Of a stretch of DNA of 64,000 nt, positions 26,959 to 40,437 are shown one piece after another (position 1 is the first letter of the stretch; the number at the start of each line of letters is the position of its first letter). The translations under genes were made by a program, and so were the position numbers. The DNA comes from Urechis unicinctus (taxonomy: Eukaryota > Annelida > Polychaeta > Xenopneusta > Urechidae): positions 36,102,210 through 36,166,209 of the forward strand of contig CM067356.1 of the NCBI GenBank assembly GCA_034190875.2, given 5' to 3'. The notes beneath the pieces are model-generated. The model did not search any database. It was not told the DNA's origin and worked only from the letters and a program-made list of their open reading frames with translations.

Positions 26959-27108
26959 GGTTATAGTGGCGATAAGCAGGGTAGCATAGAGGATGCCATT
27001 GTTTACATACACTCAGCTCTGGTGAATCATACGGTTATAGTGGAAATAAGCAGGGTAGCATAGAGGATGCCATTGTTTACATACACTCAGCTCTGGTGAA
27101 TCATACGG
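26959..27108. repeat. 74-bp tandem repeat, two units
   Basis: Units begin GGTTATAGTGG at 26,959 and 27,033 and are nearly identical. The same pair is in copy B at 35,589-35,738. The 75-codon open frame spanning it (26,836-27,063) is identical in both copies, but this only reflects the recent duplication. Confidence 0.95.
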
Positions 27109-29499
27109 CAGAGCACGTCACTTATATATTGGTGTACGGTATTCGCAGTACAACTTACAGCTGAAATACATTGTGTGTCATGAAATTTCAGAAATCGATT
27201 TTGTGTTTACGACAAATGCTTCATTTCAAACGGTTGAAGATGCAACATGCATTCCACGCGTACGAATCGTTTCTGTCTTCAGTTAGCTGGGACATTTTAG
27301 TCGGCTTTCTATCTAATCTATTTGAGTCAGTTAAGGATTGATACATATAAGGCATTCACTTTGTCATATCATTTGCTGCTTATTTCATGTATCTGATACA
27401 AAATTTATGGTGACTGATATCATAAATATTGCTAAACATGTGTTGATCCCCCGTAGCTGTTTGCAGTAGAACAAACGGCACAGATTAACATATTGTTATG
27501 TGGTTAACACTATGGAACTGGGGCGCAGAATACGACTACAACAGCAAACGACGCTATAAACACTTAACTTTCGCTGGGAATATCAATGTATGTTATTTAT
27601 AATGGCTTATTATATGAGGTCTACTGATAGACAGGTGAATAATATACATACATGTATTGCATTTGTGACCAAACATACCCTAGCATGTAAATGGACAATT
27701 TTGAGTGGTTTATAGCACGCAGTGTTTCAAAATGATATTTACTTAAAAGTAGCATTTGAATAGTTATCAAGGATCAATCGTGCGTGAGAAACCTACTGTA
27801 TCGAATTTAAAATAAACTCTCAACAAGTGATAAATCTAGCTAATTAAATATTGATATGCTAAGCAGGAGTCGTTAGAAAATACTGCCGTTTGAAGTGATG
27901 GTTCTTTACAGCGCTTATTTGGATTCATTAGGATTGTTCAAACGGTGCGTTGCTCACCACAAAATCCATAACATTTAGAACCAGCTCCTGGTAGGGCTCA
28001 TATTAATAGAGGGTTATGGAGTTCTTAGGTTAACTACTTCGCAGTCGTATATTGACACCTCACAAGGCACACAAACAATGCTCCCCTTGCCAGGTCGACG
28101 CAATTTGATATTTGTTGGCAACGAAACAAGCTGTGTTTACTATATCGTTGAACTGAATGCATGTATATTTAATGTCAACAGCAATCACGGTGTGCATTTC
28201 TTCATTAGATACTTGATGCACGGCCGAAGCTGTCGGTGGCCATTTTGGTAACGTTATCGATATGTGTAGATTTTATACACCGGACATTCGTGGTGTATTA
28301 CCGCTCACTATTTAGGTGCAACAATATACAGCTCATAGTCCTGGTCCTATTATCATAGCAAAGCTTATATCTGAGGTAGACTAAGGCAAAATCAGTTGAA
28401 ATTGTAAGCAGCCAAAGATAAAGACAAAACTACAACAATTAAACAGATTGTACAGCCAGCTATATTGGTATTCTCGTCAAATTCTCGATGCATCATACCA
28501 TCTATCAACTCTTACACATATATGTCCCGTCCAGTGGTAACCTTAGATCCTTTTCCATTGTACTACCAATGAAAGTGTGTTACGATGTTGTTGCTCCTTT
28601 TGGTTATGCAACCTGACTAGTCAAGTGCTGCATGAACGCGTTATAGTTATGCTAGCTGTCGTTGAACTATGAGAACAGTCGAATTGTGTTTCACCAAGTC
28701 GATCCGGACCAGCCTGCCTGACCATTAAGTAAGTGTTCCCAATTGCAATGTCATTTCCAAACACAATGCTGCCGTCAAATACCGTGTTGAGCATTTATTT
28801 CCATGACGTAACCTCAAGAACATATGTTAGATACTATATTTTCCTCGTCACATTGTCCTTCCAGGAACAATGAACAGAATGATTTGCATAGCTTTGTTAA
28901 CTACACAACAAGGGATCCAAGACCGCTAAGTTACATGGACGATATGTTTAGATAAGCGTTAGGACATTTTTGAACGAGCTAATGACAAGTAAGAGTGGTT
29001 AGTTAATACCAGTGAATTGCATGAGTATCATGAAATAAGTAAAATTCTGCCATATCAGGATACTAGCAGGAAATTTCGCCGGCCATTCATTGACGTGACA
29101 GTAAAAACAAATGAAATAAATTATTGATAAGTTGCGTGGGCAAAAAAGTGCTGGTATAAATATGGCAACAATATCGCGAATCATTTATGCGTAATATAAC
29201 ACTATTGCAATCATATACTTCTTTAAAACTCCACATTAATATGGTTAACGAGTGCCACTTAACAAGGCATCTTCATTTTAATGTCACACCATCAAGCCCT
29301 GTGTTTTTTTTATGTGACTGTAAGGTGCTAAAGGTGTATCGTAGATTGAAAACTGCCTCTCAGTGAGCATTACATTTATGAATAAGTTAACACAAAAATA
29401 CTATTTTTTGGTATAATCTAAGCAATTAGAGGCCGCTTCTGCATGCATCCTTGCTGGTTTACTTGAATGAGCGTTAATGTCATATACCTCGGATGACAG

Positions 29500-29950
29500 A
29501 GCCAAAAGCCAGCCAATCCCCTTGATATCCTGAGGGATAGAGATATGGTTGTTCATTGATCTTATTACAGTCTTTGCTTATCAGTTAGATGTATACCTGC
29601 TATAGTTTATTTGCTATTTTTGACTTTGGTAACGGAAAAGACCTTGCTCAAAATTTATCCCGCTTTCTGTATGTCAACAATAAAGTATCAGCTTACAAAT
29701 ATCCGTTTCCGTCTTAGCATTGTATGTTTTCAGAAATATATAGAGATAACCCTTCCGTGTGTACATGCCACATCCCGTTTAACGTTAATGAAAGGTTAGC
29801 ATGCAACTGCGATATGGCTTCGGATTATTTGCACTAACCAGCGGGTATACTGTGCATGCGTTGCCACGGAAATGCAAGTACATCAAGTACGCTACATGAT
29901 TTATAAAACAACTGTCCCCTACCTCAATATCCTGCTATATGGTTATTCTA
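29500..29950 (+). repeat. Block H5, copy A member
   Basis: It matches 10,890-11,400 and, more weakly, 46,780-47,010 in ordered segments. The copy B counterpart is 38,140-38,590. Confidence 0.65.
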
Positions 29951-31118
29951 ATATATAGCAATGGGCGCATGGATAAAAACTTCGGTACATACACATAATC
30001 GTTTAATGAGAAATCATTAAAATGTTTATAGCTTTGCTTTGACACCTCAGGACCTAAGTATATCTTACGCACCTGCTCTATTAAGCTCGAAGAGGTCATA
30101 GGAAATCACTGGAGGAGGCTACAGCCAATATGTGAACATATAAATGCGCCAACACAGAACGTGCGTCCTGTTAACCGCCATAGGCTAACGACTTAAATAT
30201 ATGTTCATCATGACCAATGTCAACATTTATCATGAACTGAAGATTTTGCACCTTATATATGCATCTGTACATTAGCATTCGCGTACATATAGCGACCACT
30301 GTGCTTTCATTACCCTCGCCAGTGATAAAAGCCACAATATGCATGCATGAAATTACCCCTGCGAATCAGTCGTGTCGATTGTGCAGCTGATAGTGTCCAA
30401 TATGTCGGTGTGGTATAAGATGATTAGATGAACACAATTCTATCATTCTTGTAGTTAATCAATATGTTGACCGCCATATTTTGGTTAAAAATAAACCAAA
30501 CATCATTGTTGTCGGATCATACGTTCTTCAGATTGATTTAATTAATGCTCTCATGCGCCTCAGTTAACCATTGCTCTTCACGTGCTCGTTTGAAGTTAAT
30601 GCATTAGTATTTGAATACATATGAAACCCATTGTGCCATCATTGTGATGCTCACCGGTGTAATGGCTTTGATGCCTTAGAATACCTGCAGTGTAGTTCAA
30701 TGTGTGAATAGAATGATATACGCACACTTGTCTTGGCGCGAAAAAGGCGACAGTGATGTGTTTGACTCATCAATGGCAGTGGCCCATGGTAATATCCCAC
30801 TTCTACCTTCGACTCTATGTATCGACTACCCTGACAGCAGTGACTTTTTCTGCCACTAACAACCGCAATGGGTCATTGTTTAGCAAAGCCTTGTCACGAA
30901 ACACTATTTTATCATTCAGGCAGTATATGATAATCAACATAAGCGTGCCTTTCACAACTCCTGCATGAGAGGTATTGCATCATGGCGTATTGCGTCATTG
31001 ATTGCCCTCCTTAAGGAACGGGTTTGCAAGTGTTCTAAATCGATTATGGTCATTATCCACACCGTATTTAATAATCAACACCAAGACATGAGACATTCGA
31101 CGATCCATGTGCAAAGCA

Positions 31119-31458
31119 TTATTTCGTTTGCTTTTCGTAAAATGTCGATATGAGAGTTCTGCTGTAACATTTTAATTGCTTTTTTTTAAGGAAGATGATG
31201 TCATTTGGGAATAGTTGTTGATGGTGTTTGGGAAGTGGGTGTAAAAGGTTACTGCTTTTGTACCACTGACCGAGCTCGACGGCACCAACTGCGTAATCTT
31301 TCTCGTCTCTGTAACGTCGATGTATCCCAAATTCTGCGGGGAATGTATGCTGTCTACCACAGGCAAAGCAATCCTTAACAACATTGATGTCAATGGTACG
31401 CGTTTTGACAGATTTCCGAATTAGTGGTAGACGTTTCCTCTCCAATATATAGTAGTGT
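31119..31458 (-). CDS. Candidate exon, unknown protein (copy A)
   Basis: The frame is open from a possible acceptor (CAACAACACAG, exon from 31,458) to a stop at 31,119, about 112 codons. The first 75 residues look protein-like, with KDCFACGRQHTFPAEFG and RRYRDEKDYAVGAVELGQW; the 3' part becomes AT-rich and less convincing. A donor may lie near GTACAA or GTAACC after that segment. I recognise no family. Confidence 0.25.
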
Positions 31459-31786
31459 CTGTGTTGTTGTGAAATAAGGTGGGAAAATATATGGTTTGTA
31501 ATGCCCAGAATTGTTTAAACGTGACAAAACCAACATCCAATGTAGCATGCATAGAAGCGAGTGATGTTTGCGAAAATATTAATATGCAGATTATGTACGT
31601 TTAGTCTATGAACAAGAGTGATTTTATCTTCGCAACTGCGAATACTATTGCTTTAAACTATATTACCTCTTCAAACTGTCTGATAAGCATATATTGTTGT
31701 ACCGATCAAATCAATTTAAATAAGGAAGATCTTTGATGACGCTTTGTTGTGTTTCTTATTTAATGAACATAAAAGTAATAGACTAA

Positions 31787-32265
31787 CCGAAATTCTCGTC
31801 CACGCATTCATATCGTCTCGGCTTGATTACTGCAATTCGCTGCTATATGGAGCCCATTCGTACCTTATCGCATGATTGCAACACGCCATAAAATACGGCC
31901 GCCCGCTTTGTTGCAAAAGGAAAGCACGGGAATAACATTCAACACAGCATGCGTACCCTTCATGGGCTTCCTGTGAAAAACGTATTGCATACACAATTCT
32001 TCTACTCACCTTTAAGGCTGTTATTAGAACAGCGCCAAGCTACCTACAGGAACTTACTGCTCAATAATAACCTGCGAGGGATCTTCGATCTACAAACAAG
32101 TATCTTCTTCAAGTCCCAAAATCCCCAAACATGTTTTCATACGGTGCAGGAGCGTTTGGTAATGCCGCACCTAGTTTGTGGAACGCACCTCTTATCGTCG
32201 ATCGAATACGCTTGATGTATTCAAATCATAACTACAGACATTTTTTTTTAATCGGTGCTATGATA
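31787..32265 (+). mobile_element. 3' remnant of the RT pseudogene carried in copy B
   Basis: This is the same RT C-terminal end as in copy A, from SSRLDYCNSLLYG to SLWN, without the upstream palm motifs because the duplication breakpoint cut through the element. It shows frameshifts like those of copy A. Confidence 0.9.
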
Positions 32266-34881
32266 ATTAACTGCCTGTTAAGCGCCTTTACACAGGATTA
32301 TTTCCTGGAACCAGGCGCTATACAAATGTTATATGTTATATAATGCTATGTTCATACCAGGTAGTAGCGGTACTAAATTTAAGCATATTAAGAGATGCTG
32401 CTCTTGCTAAACGTGCTTACATTCGAGGCGTGACGTGCATGAAAATAAATAATGTTTTGCCTCTCTTAGCTCATGTACGCACTGTTAAGATACCCGTAAG
32501 GAGCACGAGCATTCGTGATCAAAGCAGCGTGAGTGTTAACTGGAGTCCAACGTGCAATCCACAGTAATGTCCCGACAGAAAGAGAAATTTATGTAGCGCG
32601 TAACTATCCCGTCCGTTAAGGTATTTAGACATGAGTTTGCTCTTTTTTGCTGTGTTTTACGGTCGTATTTCACTTTCACCTGAAATAAAGTGTGAGAAGT
32701 CCTAAAACTACATTATTTAGTTTTACAATCTTGCTCAAGGTAACGTTGCATGACCCATATATCGACAGCATATGCGATGCACTATTACTATACTGGATGT
32801 TTACGACATATTCCCACGTAACGAGAGAAACAAGTTCCCTTGGAATACTGAATAATAGATGAACCACAGAGAATTGCAATTTTTTTCGTATACGTTTTTA
32901 TATGTGCATCTCATTTAACTTGCAACGTGAGACTTGCATACATTGGCAATGGTATGCGTTTCAGTGCTTAGTTAAAATAACGAATGCCTGTTCAAGTAAG
33001 TATGTAAGTGTACGGCGTAATTGGGAGATGCAAGCAATGTGCTGTTGGGTACAAATTTTCGGAGTCGAAGGGCCTGGGGAAGCCTCGACATTGCGTAATG
33101 TTTGGCGCTGATAAGTAGCAACGTAACACGTCTTGCTACGTTTCATTCTTAAGCAACCCTTATCCCTCCCTCACAACTGCAGTGCACTCTATGAGACCTT
33201 GACTTGCAATATTAATTGACAGGGTGATGCTACCAGGAATCGTCACGTGACTTGCTACGCTTGAAATCATGAATACATCAAACAAACACAAAACAAGAAT
33301 TTGATGTTTGCTGAATATATCTGAGCAAATGAATTTTCGTTCTAATGGGTAATAACACAGCCAAAACGTACTTTAATCTAAGGCAAAGGACTGTATTTAA
33401 AGGCCAATATATATTTTGTCTGCGTTCATCACTACTTGAGTGTCCATAGACCTATTCAACCAAAGTTTGTCATTGGCGGCTGTGCTACCGCTAGCATCAA
33501 AACATAAAGCATCGACCATCTGCACAATTTAATTAAATATTAAAATAAACTAGCATATCACACGTGCGCAAAATAATAAGTATAACTCTGATCTGATGTG
33601 TATTACGTAGTACACCATTATGTGATACCGATTTCGAAAAACAACCTTCAAATTCACATTTCGTCTAGCAAACAAAAAATATTTGCAAGCAATATAGTAT
33701 TAAGATTGAAATGTTATCGTGGAATTTTAAATAACTTATCAGTGTGGCTGCTGACGAGATAGTGCAGAACGCCCAATAACGACGGTACACTTAATATTTT
33801 CCAAGAGTAGACGTATATCGGACCGCACAACTTTAACGCTGTTTCCTGATAGTGTTATAATGCACTGTGTTTTTATAACATATCAGGTTTAGCTAATAAA
33901 ATCAAATGAAATCACATTGTACATGCTCCGGAACATATTATATTTTCATATAAATTGTTTCATTTAATTGGACAACAGGAAGCCACATATATTAATCAAG
34001 AGTTACATTTATACACGGATAAACGTAAGTTATGCATTGTACCGCACGGGCTTTGATCGGGTAGTTGCATTAGCATCGGCATGCAACTGTCATATATTGT
34101 TGCATTAAGACAATGCTCATTAGCGAAAATATCCGGCTGCCTCTGAAAACCACCAGTGCGATTTCAGGTGTTATTAGAACGACGACCTACTTGTACATTA
34201 ACGCGCCCGTGATAAATTGACAACGGTTCTGGTTAGCTTCCTCTTTTCTATGTTTGACCTCTATTGCTCAACCAACAATGACTTATTAATCAGGCACTAA
34301 AGCATATAGACATTATAAACGCTCCCAAGTCACGAAGCACTTTTTTCTTATTAAACCATGATATCAACATCTTGAATATTCGTTATCAAACATCGGTCGC
34401 TAAAAAGAAGCTCTTTGGATGCATATATCTTCTGAAAGATTATCTGTTTAACGATACCGAGAGCTATCCTTTCGGGAGACAAAATTTTATATCTGCAACT
34501 TCCACCCCTTGTGGTAAGCAAAAACTTAATATGTAATTCGACCTTATAACATTGATTCATTGATAAAGTCACCGAACAAAATTAGCAAATGCGCAAAACT
34601 TCTTTAATCATGCTTATGTATTATTCACATGCCACGCTTCTAGATAACATTCTCGATTGGATTTTGAAATATGTTGACTTAAAAGTTATCATAGTTTAGT
34701 GCATTTAAACATTTAAATCTTATGCAGTCAGCAACGGAATATGCGCATTACGATTTAAAAGTAAGATATTTGATAACATTGATTGACTACTTACACATTC
34801 GACAGGATATTAATTGTACCAAACGGTTACAATATATCCTCATGCACGAGCCGCCATTGCAAAATGACTGAGGCGGCATGA

Positions 34882-34923
34882 TGTAAGCATATAAGCATAT
34901 GTTGTAAGCATATAAGCATATGT
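34882..34923. repeat. 21-bp tandem repeat, copy B member
   Basis: Two perfect units, the counterpart of 26,253-26,294. Confidence 0.95.
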
Positions 34924-35588
34924 TTTGATCATTATATCAGATATCCTTTTTAAACTATTATTTGTAAGAACTCAAAATACGTTACGTTTGAAGTTAGGCT
35001 TCCCGAGGGAGACAGGGAATATGTTTTAAAGATAATTGTGCTAAGGGATTTATTAAATAACATAACGTGTCAGACCTTTATATGTTTTCGCTCCTTGATA
35101 GCAAATGTACATCAACAAAAAGCTTTTTCAGACGAAGAAATGAAATGCGGTACCCGGAAATAGTGCTAGGTCCAAAAAAGTAAACTATTCTTGCTACGAG
35201 GACGACCATCAGTGCATTGCAATCTGGGTGCATCGCAGGCGAATCCGTGATACATAAACATGAAGCATAGCCAGCCGGCTATAAACTAACTCACTAATTA
35301 GAATCTAAGACAGTAGCATACTGAGTGCCACCTTTGGCCAACCTCATTGATATACAGTATTAATAGAACATAAAGTTTCCTGTACGCCTGGCGCATTTCT
35401 GAGAGACGAATACACATATTGACCGCTGTTTATTAACTAAGCCAGCATCACTGACTGCCTGAGCTGTGGCACTAATATCAGCTCAGATGCACTATGGAAG
35501 TACATTAAAAGTGACTATTTCTTCCTTCACCATCACCAATAGAAGCTCTGTGTCAATGCTGATGGTTACATCATTTGAGGATTCATGT

Positions 35589-35738
35589 GGTTATAGTGGC
35601 GATAAGCAGGGTAGCATAGAGGATGCCATTGTTTACATACACTCAGCTCTGGTGAATCATACGGTTATAGTGGAAATAAGCAGGGTAGCATAGAGGATGC
35701 CATTGTTTACATACACTCAGCTCTGGTGAATCATACGG
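35589..35738. repeat. 74-bp tandem repeat, copy B member
   Basis: Two units, the counterpart of 26,959-27,108. Confidence 0.95.
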
Positions 35739-38700
35739 CAGAGCACGTCACTTATATATTGGTGTACGGTATTCGCAGTACAACTTACAGCTGAAATACA
35801 TTGTGTGTCATGAAATTTCAGAAATCGATTTTGTGTTTACGACAAATGCTTCATTTCAAACGGTTGAAGATGCAACATGCATTCCACGCGTACGAATCGT
35901 TTCTGTCTTCAGTTAGCTGGGACATTTTAGTCGGCTTTCTATCTAATCTATTTGAGTCAGTTAAGGATTGATACATATAAGGCATTCACTTTGTCATATC
36001 ATTTGCTGCTTATTTCATGTATCTGATACAAAATTTATGGTGACTGATATCATAAAAATTGCTAAACATGTGTTGATCCCGTAGCTGTTTGCAGTAGAAC
36101 AAACGGCACAGATTAACATATTGTTATGTGGTTAACACTATGGAACTGGGGCGCAGAATACGACTACAACAGCAAACGACGCTATAAACACTTAACTTTC
36201 GCTGGGAATATCAATGTATGTTATTTATAATGGCTTATTATATGAGGTCTACTGATAGACAGGTGAATAATATACATACATGTATTGCATTTGTGACCAA
36301 ACATACCCTAGCATGTAAATGGACAATTTTGAGTGGTTTATAGCACGCAGTGTTTCAAAATGATATTTACTTAAAAGTAGCATTTGAATAGTTATCAAGG
36401 ATCAATCGTGCGTGAGAAACCTACTGTATCGAATTTAAAATAACTCTCTCAACAAGTGATAAATCTAGCTAATTAAATATTGATATGCTAAGCAGGAGTC
36501 GTTAGAAAATACTGCCGTTTGAAGTGATGGTTCTTTACAGCGCTCATTTGGATTCATTAGGATTGTTCAAACGGTGCGTTGCTCACCACAAAATCCATAA
36601 CATTTAGAACGAGCTCCTGGTAGGGCTCATATTAATAGAGGGTTATGGAGTTCTAAGGTTAACTACTTCGCAGTCGTATATTGACACCTCACAAGGCACA
36701 CAAACAATGCCCCCCTTGCCAGGTCGACGCAATTTGATATTTGTTGGCAACGAAACAAGCTGTGTTTACTATATCGTTGAACTGAATGCATGTATATTTA
36801 ATGTCAACAGCAATCACGGTGTGCATTTCTTCATTAAATACTTGATGCACGGCCGAAGCTGTCGGTGGCCATTTTGGTAACGTATATCGATATGTGTAGA
36901 TTTTATACACCGGACATTCGTGGTGTATTACCGCTCACTATTTAGGTGCAACAATATACAGCTCATAGTCCTGGTCCTATTATCATAGCAAAGCTTATAT
37001 CTGAGGTAGACTAAGGCAAAATCAGTTGCAATTGTTAGCAGCCAAAGATAAAGACAAAACTACAACAATTAAACAGATTGTACAGCCAGCTATATTGGTA
37101 TTCTCGTCAAATTCTCGATGCATCACCATCTATCAACTCTTACACATATATGTCCCGTCCAGTGGTAACCTTAGATCCTTTTCCATTGTACTACCAATGA
37201 AAGAGTGTTACGATGTTGTTGCTCCTTTTGGTTATGCAACCTGACTAGTCAAGTGCTGCATGAACGCGTTATAGTTATGCTAGCTGTCGTTGAACTATGA
37301 GAACAGTCGAATTGTGTTTCACCAAGTCGATCCGGACCAGCCTGCCTGACCATTAAGTAAGTGTTCCCAATTGCAATGTCATTTCCAAACACAATGCTGC
37401 CGTCAAATACCGTGTTGAGCATTTATTTCCATGACGTAACCTCAAGAACATATGTTAGATACTATATTTTCCTCGTCACATTGTCCTTCCAGGAACAATG
37501 AACAGAATGATTTGCATAGCTTTGTTAACTACACAACAAGGGATCCAAGACCGCTAAGTTACATGGACGATATGTTTAGATAAGCGTTAGGACATTTTTG
37601 AACGAGCTAATGACAAGTAAGAGTGGTTAGTTAATACCAGTGAATTGCATGAGTATCATGAAATAAGTAAAATTCTGCCATATCAGGATACTAGCAGGAA
37701 ATTTCGCCGGCCATTCATTGACGTGACAGTAAAAACAAATGAAACAAATTATTGATAAGTTGCTTCGGCAAAAAAGTGCTGGTATAAATATGGCAACAAT
37801 ATCGCGAATCATTTATGCGTAATATAACACCATTGCAATCATATACTTCTTTAAAACTCCACATTAATATGGTTAACGAGTGCCACTTAACAAGGCATCT
37901 TCATTTTAATGTCACACCATCAAGCCCTGTGTTTTTTTTATGTGACTGTAAGGTGCTAAAGGTGTATCGTAGATTGAAAACTGCCTCTCAGTGAGCATTA
38001 CATTTATGAATAAGTTAACACAAAAATACTACTTTTTGGTATAATTTAAGCAATTAGAGGTCGCTTCTGCACGCATCCTTGCTGGTTTACTTGAATGAGC
38101 GTTAATGTCATATACCTCGGATGACACCTCGGAGCCAAAAGCCAGCCAATCCCCTTGATATCCTGAGGGATAGAGATATGGTTGTTCATTGATCTTATTA
38201 CAGTCTTTGCTTATCAGTTAGATGTATACCTGCTATAGTTTATTTGCTATTTTGGACTTTGGTAACGGAAAAGACCTTGCTCAAAATTTATCCCGCTTTC
38301 TGTATGTCAACAATAAAGTATCAGCTTACAAATATCCGTTTCCGTCTTAGCATTGTATGTTTTCTGAAATATATAGAGATAACCCTTCCGTGTGTACATG
38401 CCACATCCCGTTTAACGTTAATGAAAGGTTAGCATGCAACTGCGATATGGCTTTGGATTATTTGCACTAACCAGCGGATATACTGTGCATGCGTTGCCAC
38501 GGAAATGCAAGTACATCAAGTACGCTACATGATTTATAAAACAACTGTCCCCTACCTGAATATCCTGCTGTATGGTCATTCTAATATATAGCAATGGGCG
38601 CATGGATAAAAACTTCGGTACATATACATAATCGTTCAATGAGAAATCATTAAAATGTTTATAGCTTTGCTTTGACACCTCAGGACCTAAGTATATCTTA

Positions 38701-39769
38701 CGCACCTGCTCTATTAAGCTCGAAGAGGTCATAGGAAATCACTGGAGGAGGCTACAGCCAATATGTGAACATATAAATGCGCCAACACAGAACGTGCGTC
38801 CTGTTAACCGCTAACGACTTAAATATATGTTCATCATGACCAATGTCAACATTTATCATGAACTGAAGATTTTGCACCTTATATATGCAGCTGTACATTA
38901 GCATTCGCGTACATATAGCGACCACTGTGCTTTCATTACCCTCGCCAGTGATAAAAGCCACAATATGCATGCATGAAATTACCCCTGCGAATCAGTCGTG
39001 TCGATTGTGCAGCTGATAGTGTCCAATATGTCGGTGTGGTATAAGATGATTAGATGAACACAATTCTATCATTCTTGTAGTTAATCAATATGTTGACCGC
39101 CATATTTTGGTTAAAAATAAACCAAACATCATTGTTGTCGGATCATACGTTCTTCAGATTGATTTAATTAATGCTCTCATGCGCCTCAGTTAACCATTGC
39201 TCTTCACGTGCTCGTTTGAAGTTAATGCATTAGTATTTGAATACATATGAAACCCATTGTGCCATCATTGTGATGCTCACCGGTGCAATGGCTTTGATGC
39301 CTTAGAATACCTGCAGTGTAGTTCAATGTGTGAATCGAATGATATACGCACACTTGTCTTGGCGCGAAAAAGGCGACAGTGATGTGTTTGACTCATCAAT
39401 GGCAGTGGCCCATGGTAATATCCCACTTCTACCTTCGACTCTATGTATCGACTACCCTGACAGCAGTGACTTTTTCTGCCACTAACAACCGCAATGGGTC
39501 ATTGTTTAGCAAAGCCTTGTCACGAAACACTATTTTATCATTCAGGCAGTATATGATAATCAACATAAGCGTGCCTTTCACAACTCCTGCATGAGAGGTA
39601 GAAATAACAACGGTATATTTTATCATCATGGCATGGCGTATTGCGTCATTGATTGCCCTCCTTAGGGAACGGGTTTGCAAGTGTTCTAAATCGATTATGA
39701 TCATTATCCACACCGTATTTAATAATCAACACCAAGACATGAGACATTCGACGATCCATGTGCAAAGCA

Positions 39770-40109
39770 TTATTTCGTTTGCTTTTCGTAAAATGTCGAT
39801 ATGAGAGTTCTGCTGTAACATTTTAATTGCTTTTTTTTAAGGAAGATGATGTCATTTGGGAATAGTTGTTGATGGTGTTTGGGCGGTGGGTGTAAAAGGT
39901 TACTGCTTTTGTACCACTGACCGAGCTCGACGGCACCAACTGCGTAATCTTTCTCGTCTCTGTAACGTCGATGTATCCCAAATTCTGCGGGGAATGTATG
40001 CTGTCTACCACAGGCAAAGCAATCCTTAACCACATTGATGTCAATGGTACGCGTTTTGACAGATTTCCGAATTAGTGGTAGACGTTTCCTCTCCAATATA
40101 TAGTAGTGT
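39770..40109 (-). CDS. Candidate exon, unknown protein (copy B)
   Basis: This is the duplicate of 31,119-31,458, with the frame intact and very few differences (for example Leu to Pro in the HPLP segment). Intactness in both copies is weak evidence because the duplication is recent. Confidence 0.25.
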
Positions 40110-40437
40110 CTGTGTTGTTGTGAAATAAGGTGGGAAAATATATGGTTTGTAATGCCCAGAATTGTTTAAACGTGACAAAACCAACATCCAATGTAGCATG
40201 CATAGAAGCGAGTGATGTTTGCGAAAATATTAATATGCAGATTATGTACGTTTAGTCTATGAACAAGAGTGATTTTATCTTCGCAACTGCGAATACTATT
40301 GCTTTAAACTATATTACCTCTTCAAACTGTCTGATAAGCATATATTGTTGTACCGATCAAATCAATTTAAATAAGGAAGATCTTTGATGACGCTTTGTTG
40401 TGTTTCTTATTTAATGAACATAAAAGTAATAGACTAA

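Larger units (their letters stand above)
23238..31786 (+). repeat. Copy A of an 8.6-kb direct tandem duplication
   Basis: It is nearly identical over its whole length to 31,785-40,437. It begins at AACCGAAATTCT inside the retrotransposon and ends at AATAGACTAA. Compared with copy B it lacks 31 bp (B 33,044-33,074), 39 bp (about B 33,385-33,423), about 14 bp near 25,855 and about 25 bp near 30,973. It has a few small extra pieces, such as 7 bp near 23,645 and 10 bp near 24,030. Substitutions are sparse. Confidence 0.97.
31785..40437 (+). repeat. Copy B of the 8.6-kb direct tandem duplication
   Basis: It starts abruptly at AACCGAAATTCTCG, directly after the copy A end AATAGACT. The two ends share only AA, so the junction looks like microhomology or blunt joining and not recombination between long repeats. 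Copy B ends at AATAGACTAA (40,437), beyond which the sequence is unique. Low divergence implies a recent event or two haplotypes assembled in tandem. Confidence 0.97.

Noticed and set aside
26836..27063. 75-codon ORF identical in both 8.6-kb copies (second at 35,466-35,693)
   Set aside because: Identity is explained by the recent duplication. It runs into a 74-bp tandem repeat, whose unit is not a multiple of three, and shows no motif.
26253..27108. CRISPR-like direct repeats
   Set aside because: The 21-bp and 74-bp repeats are simple two-unit tandem duplications without spacers, in a eukaryotic window.
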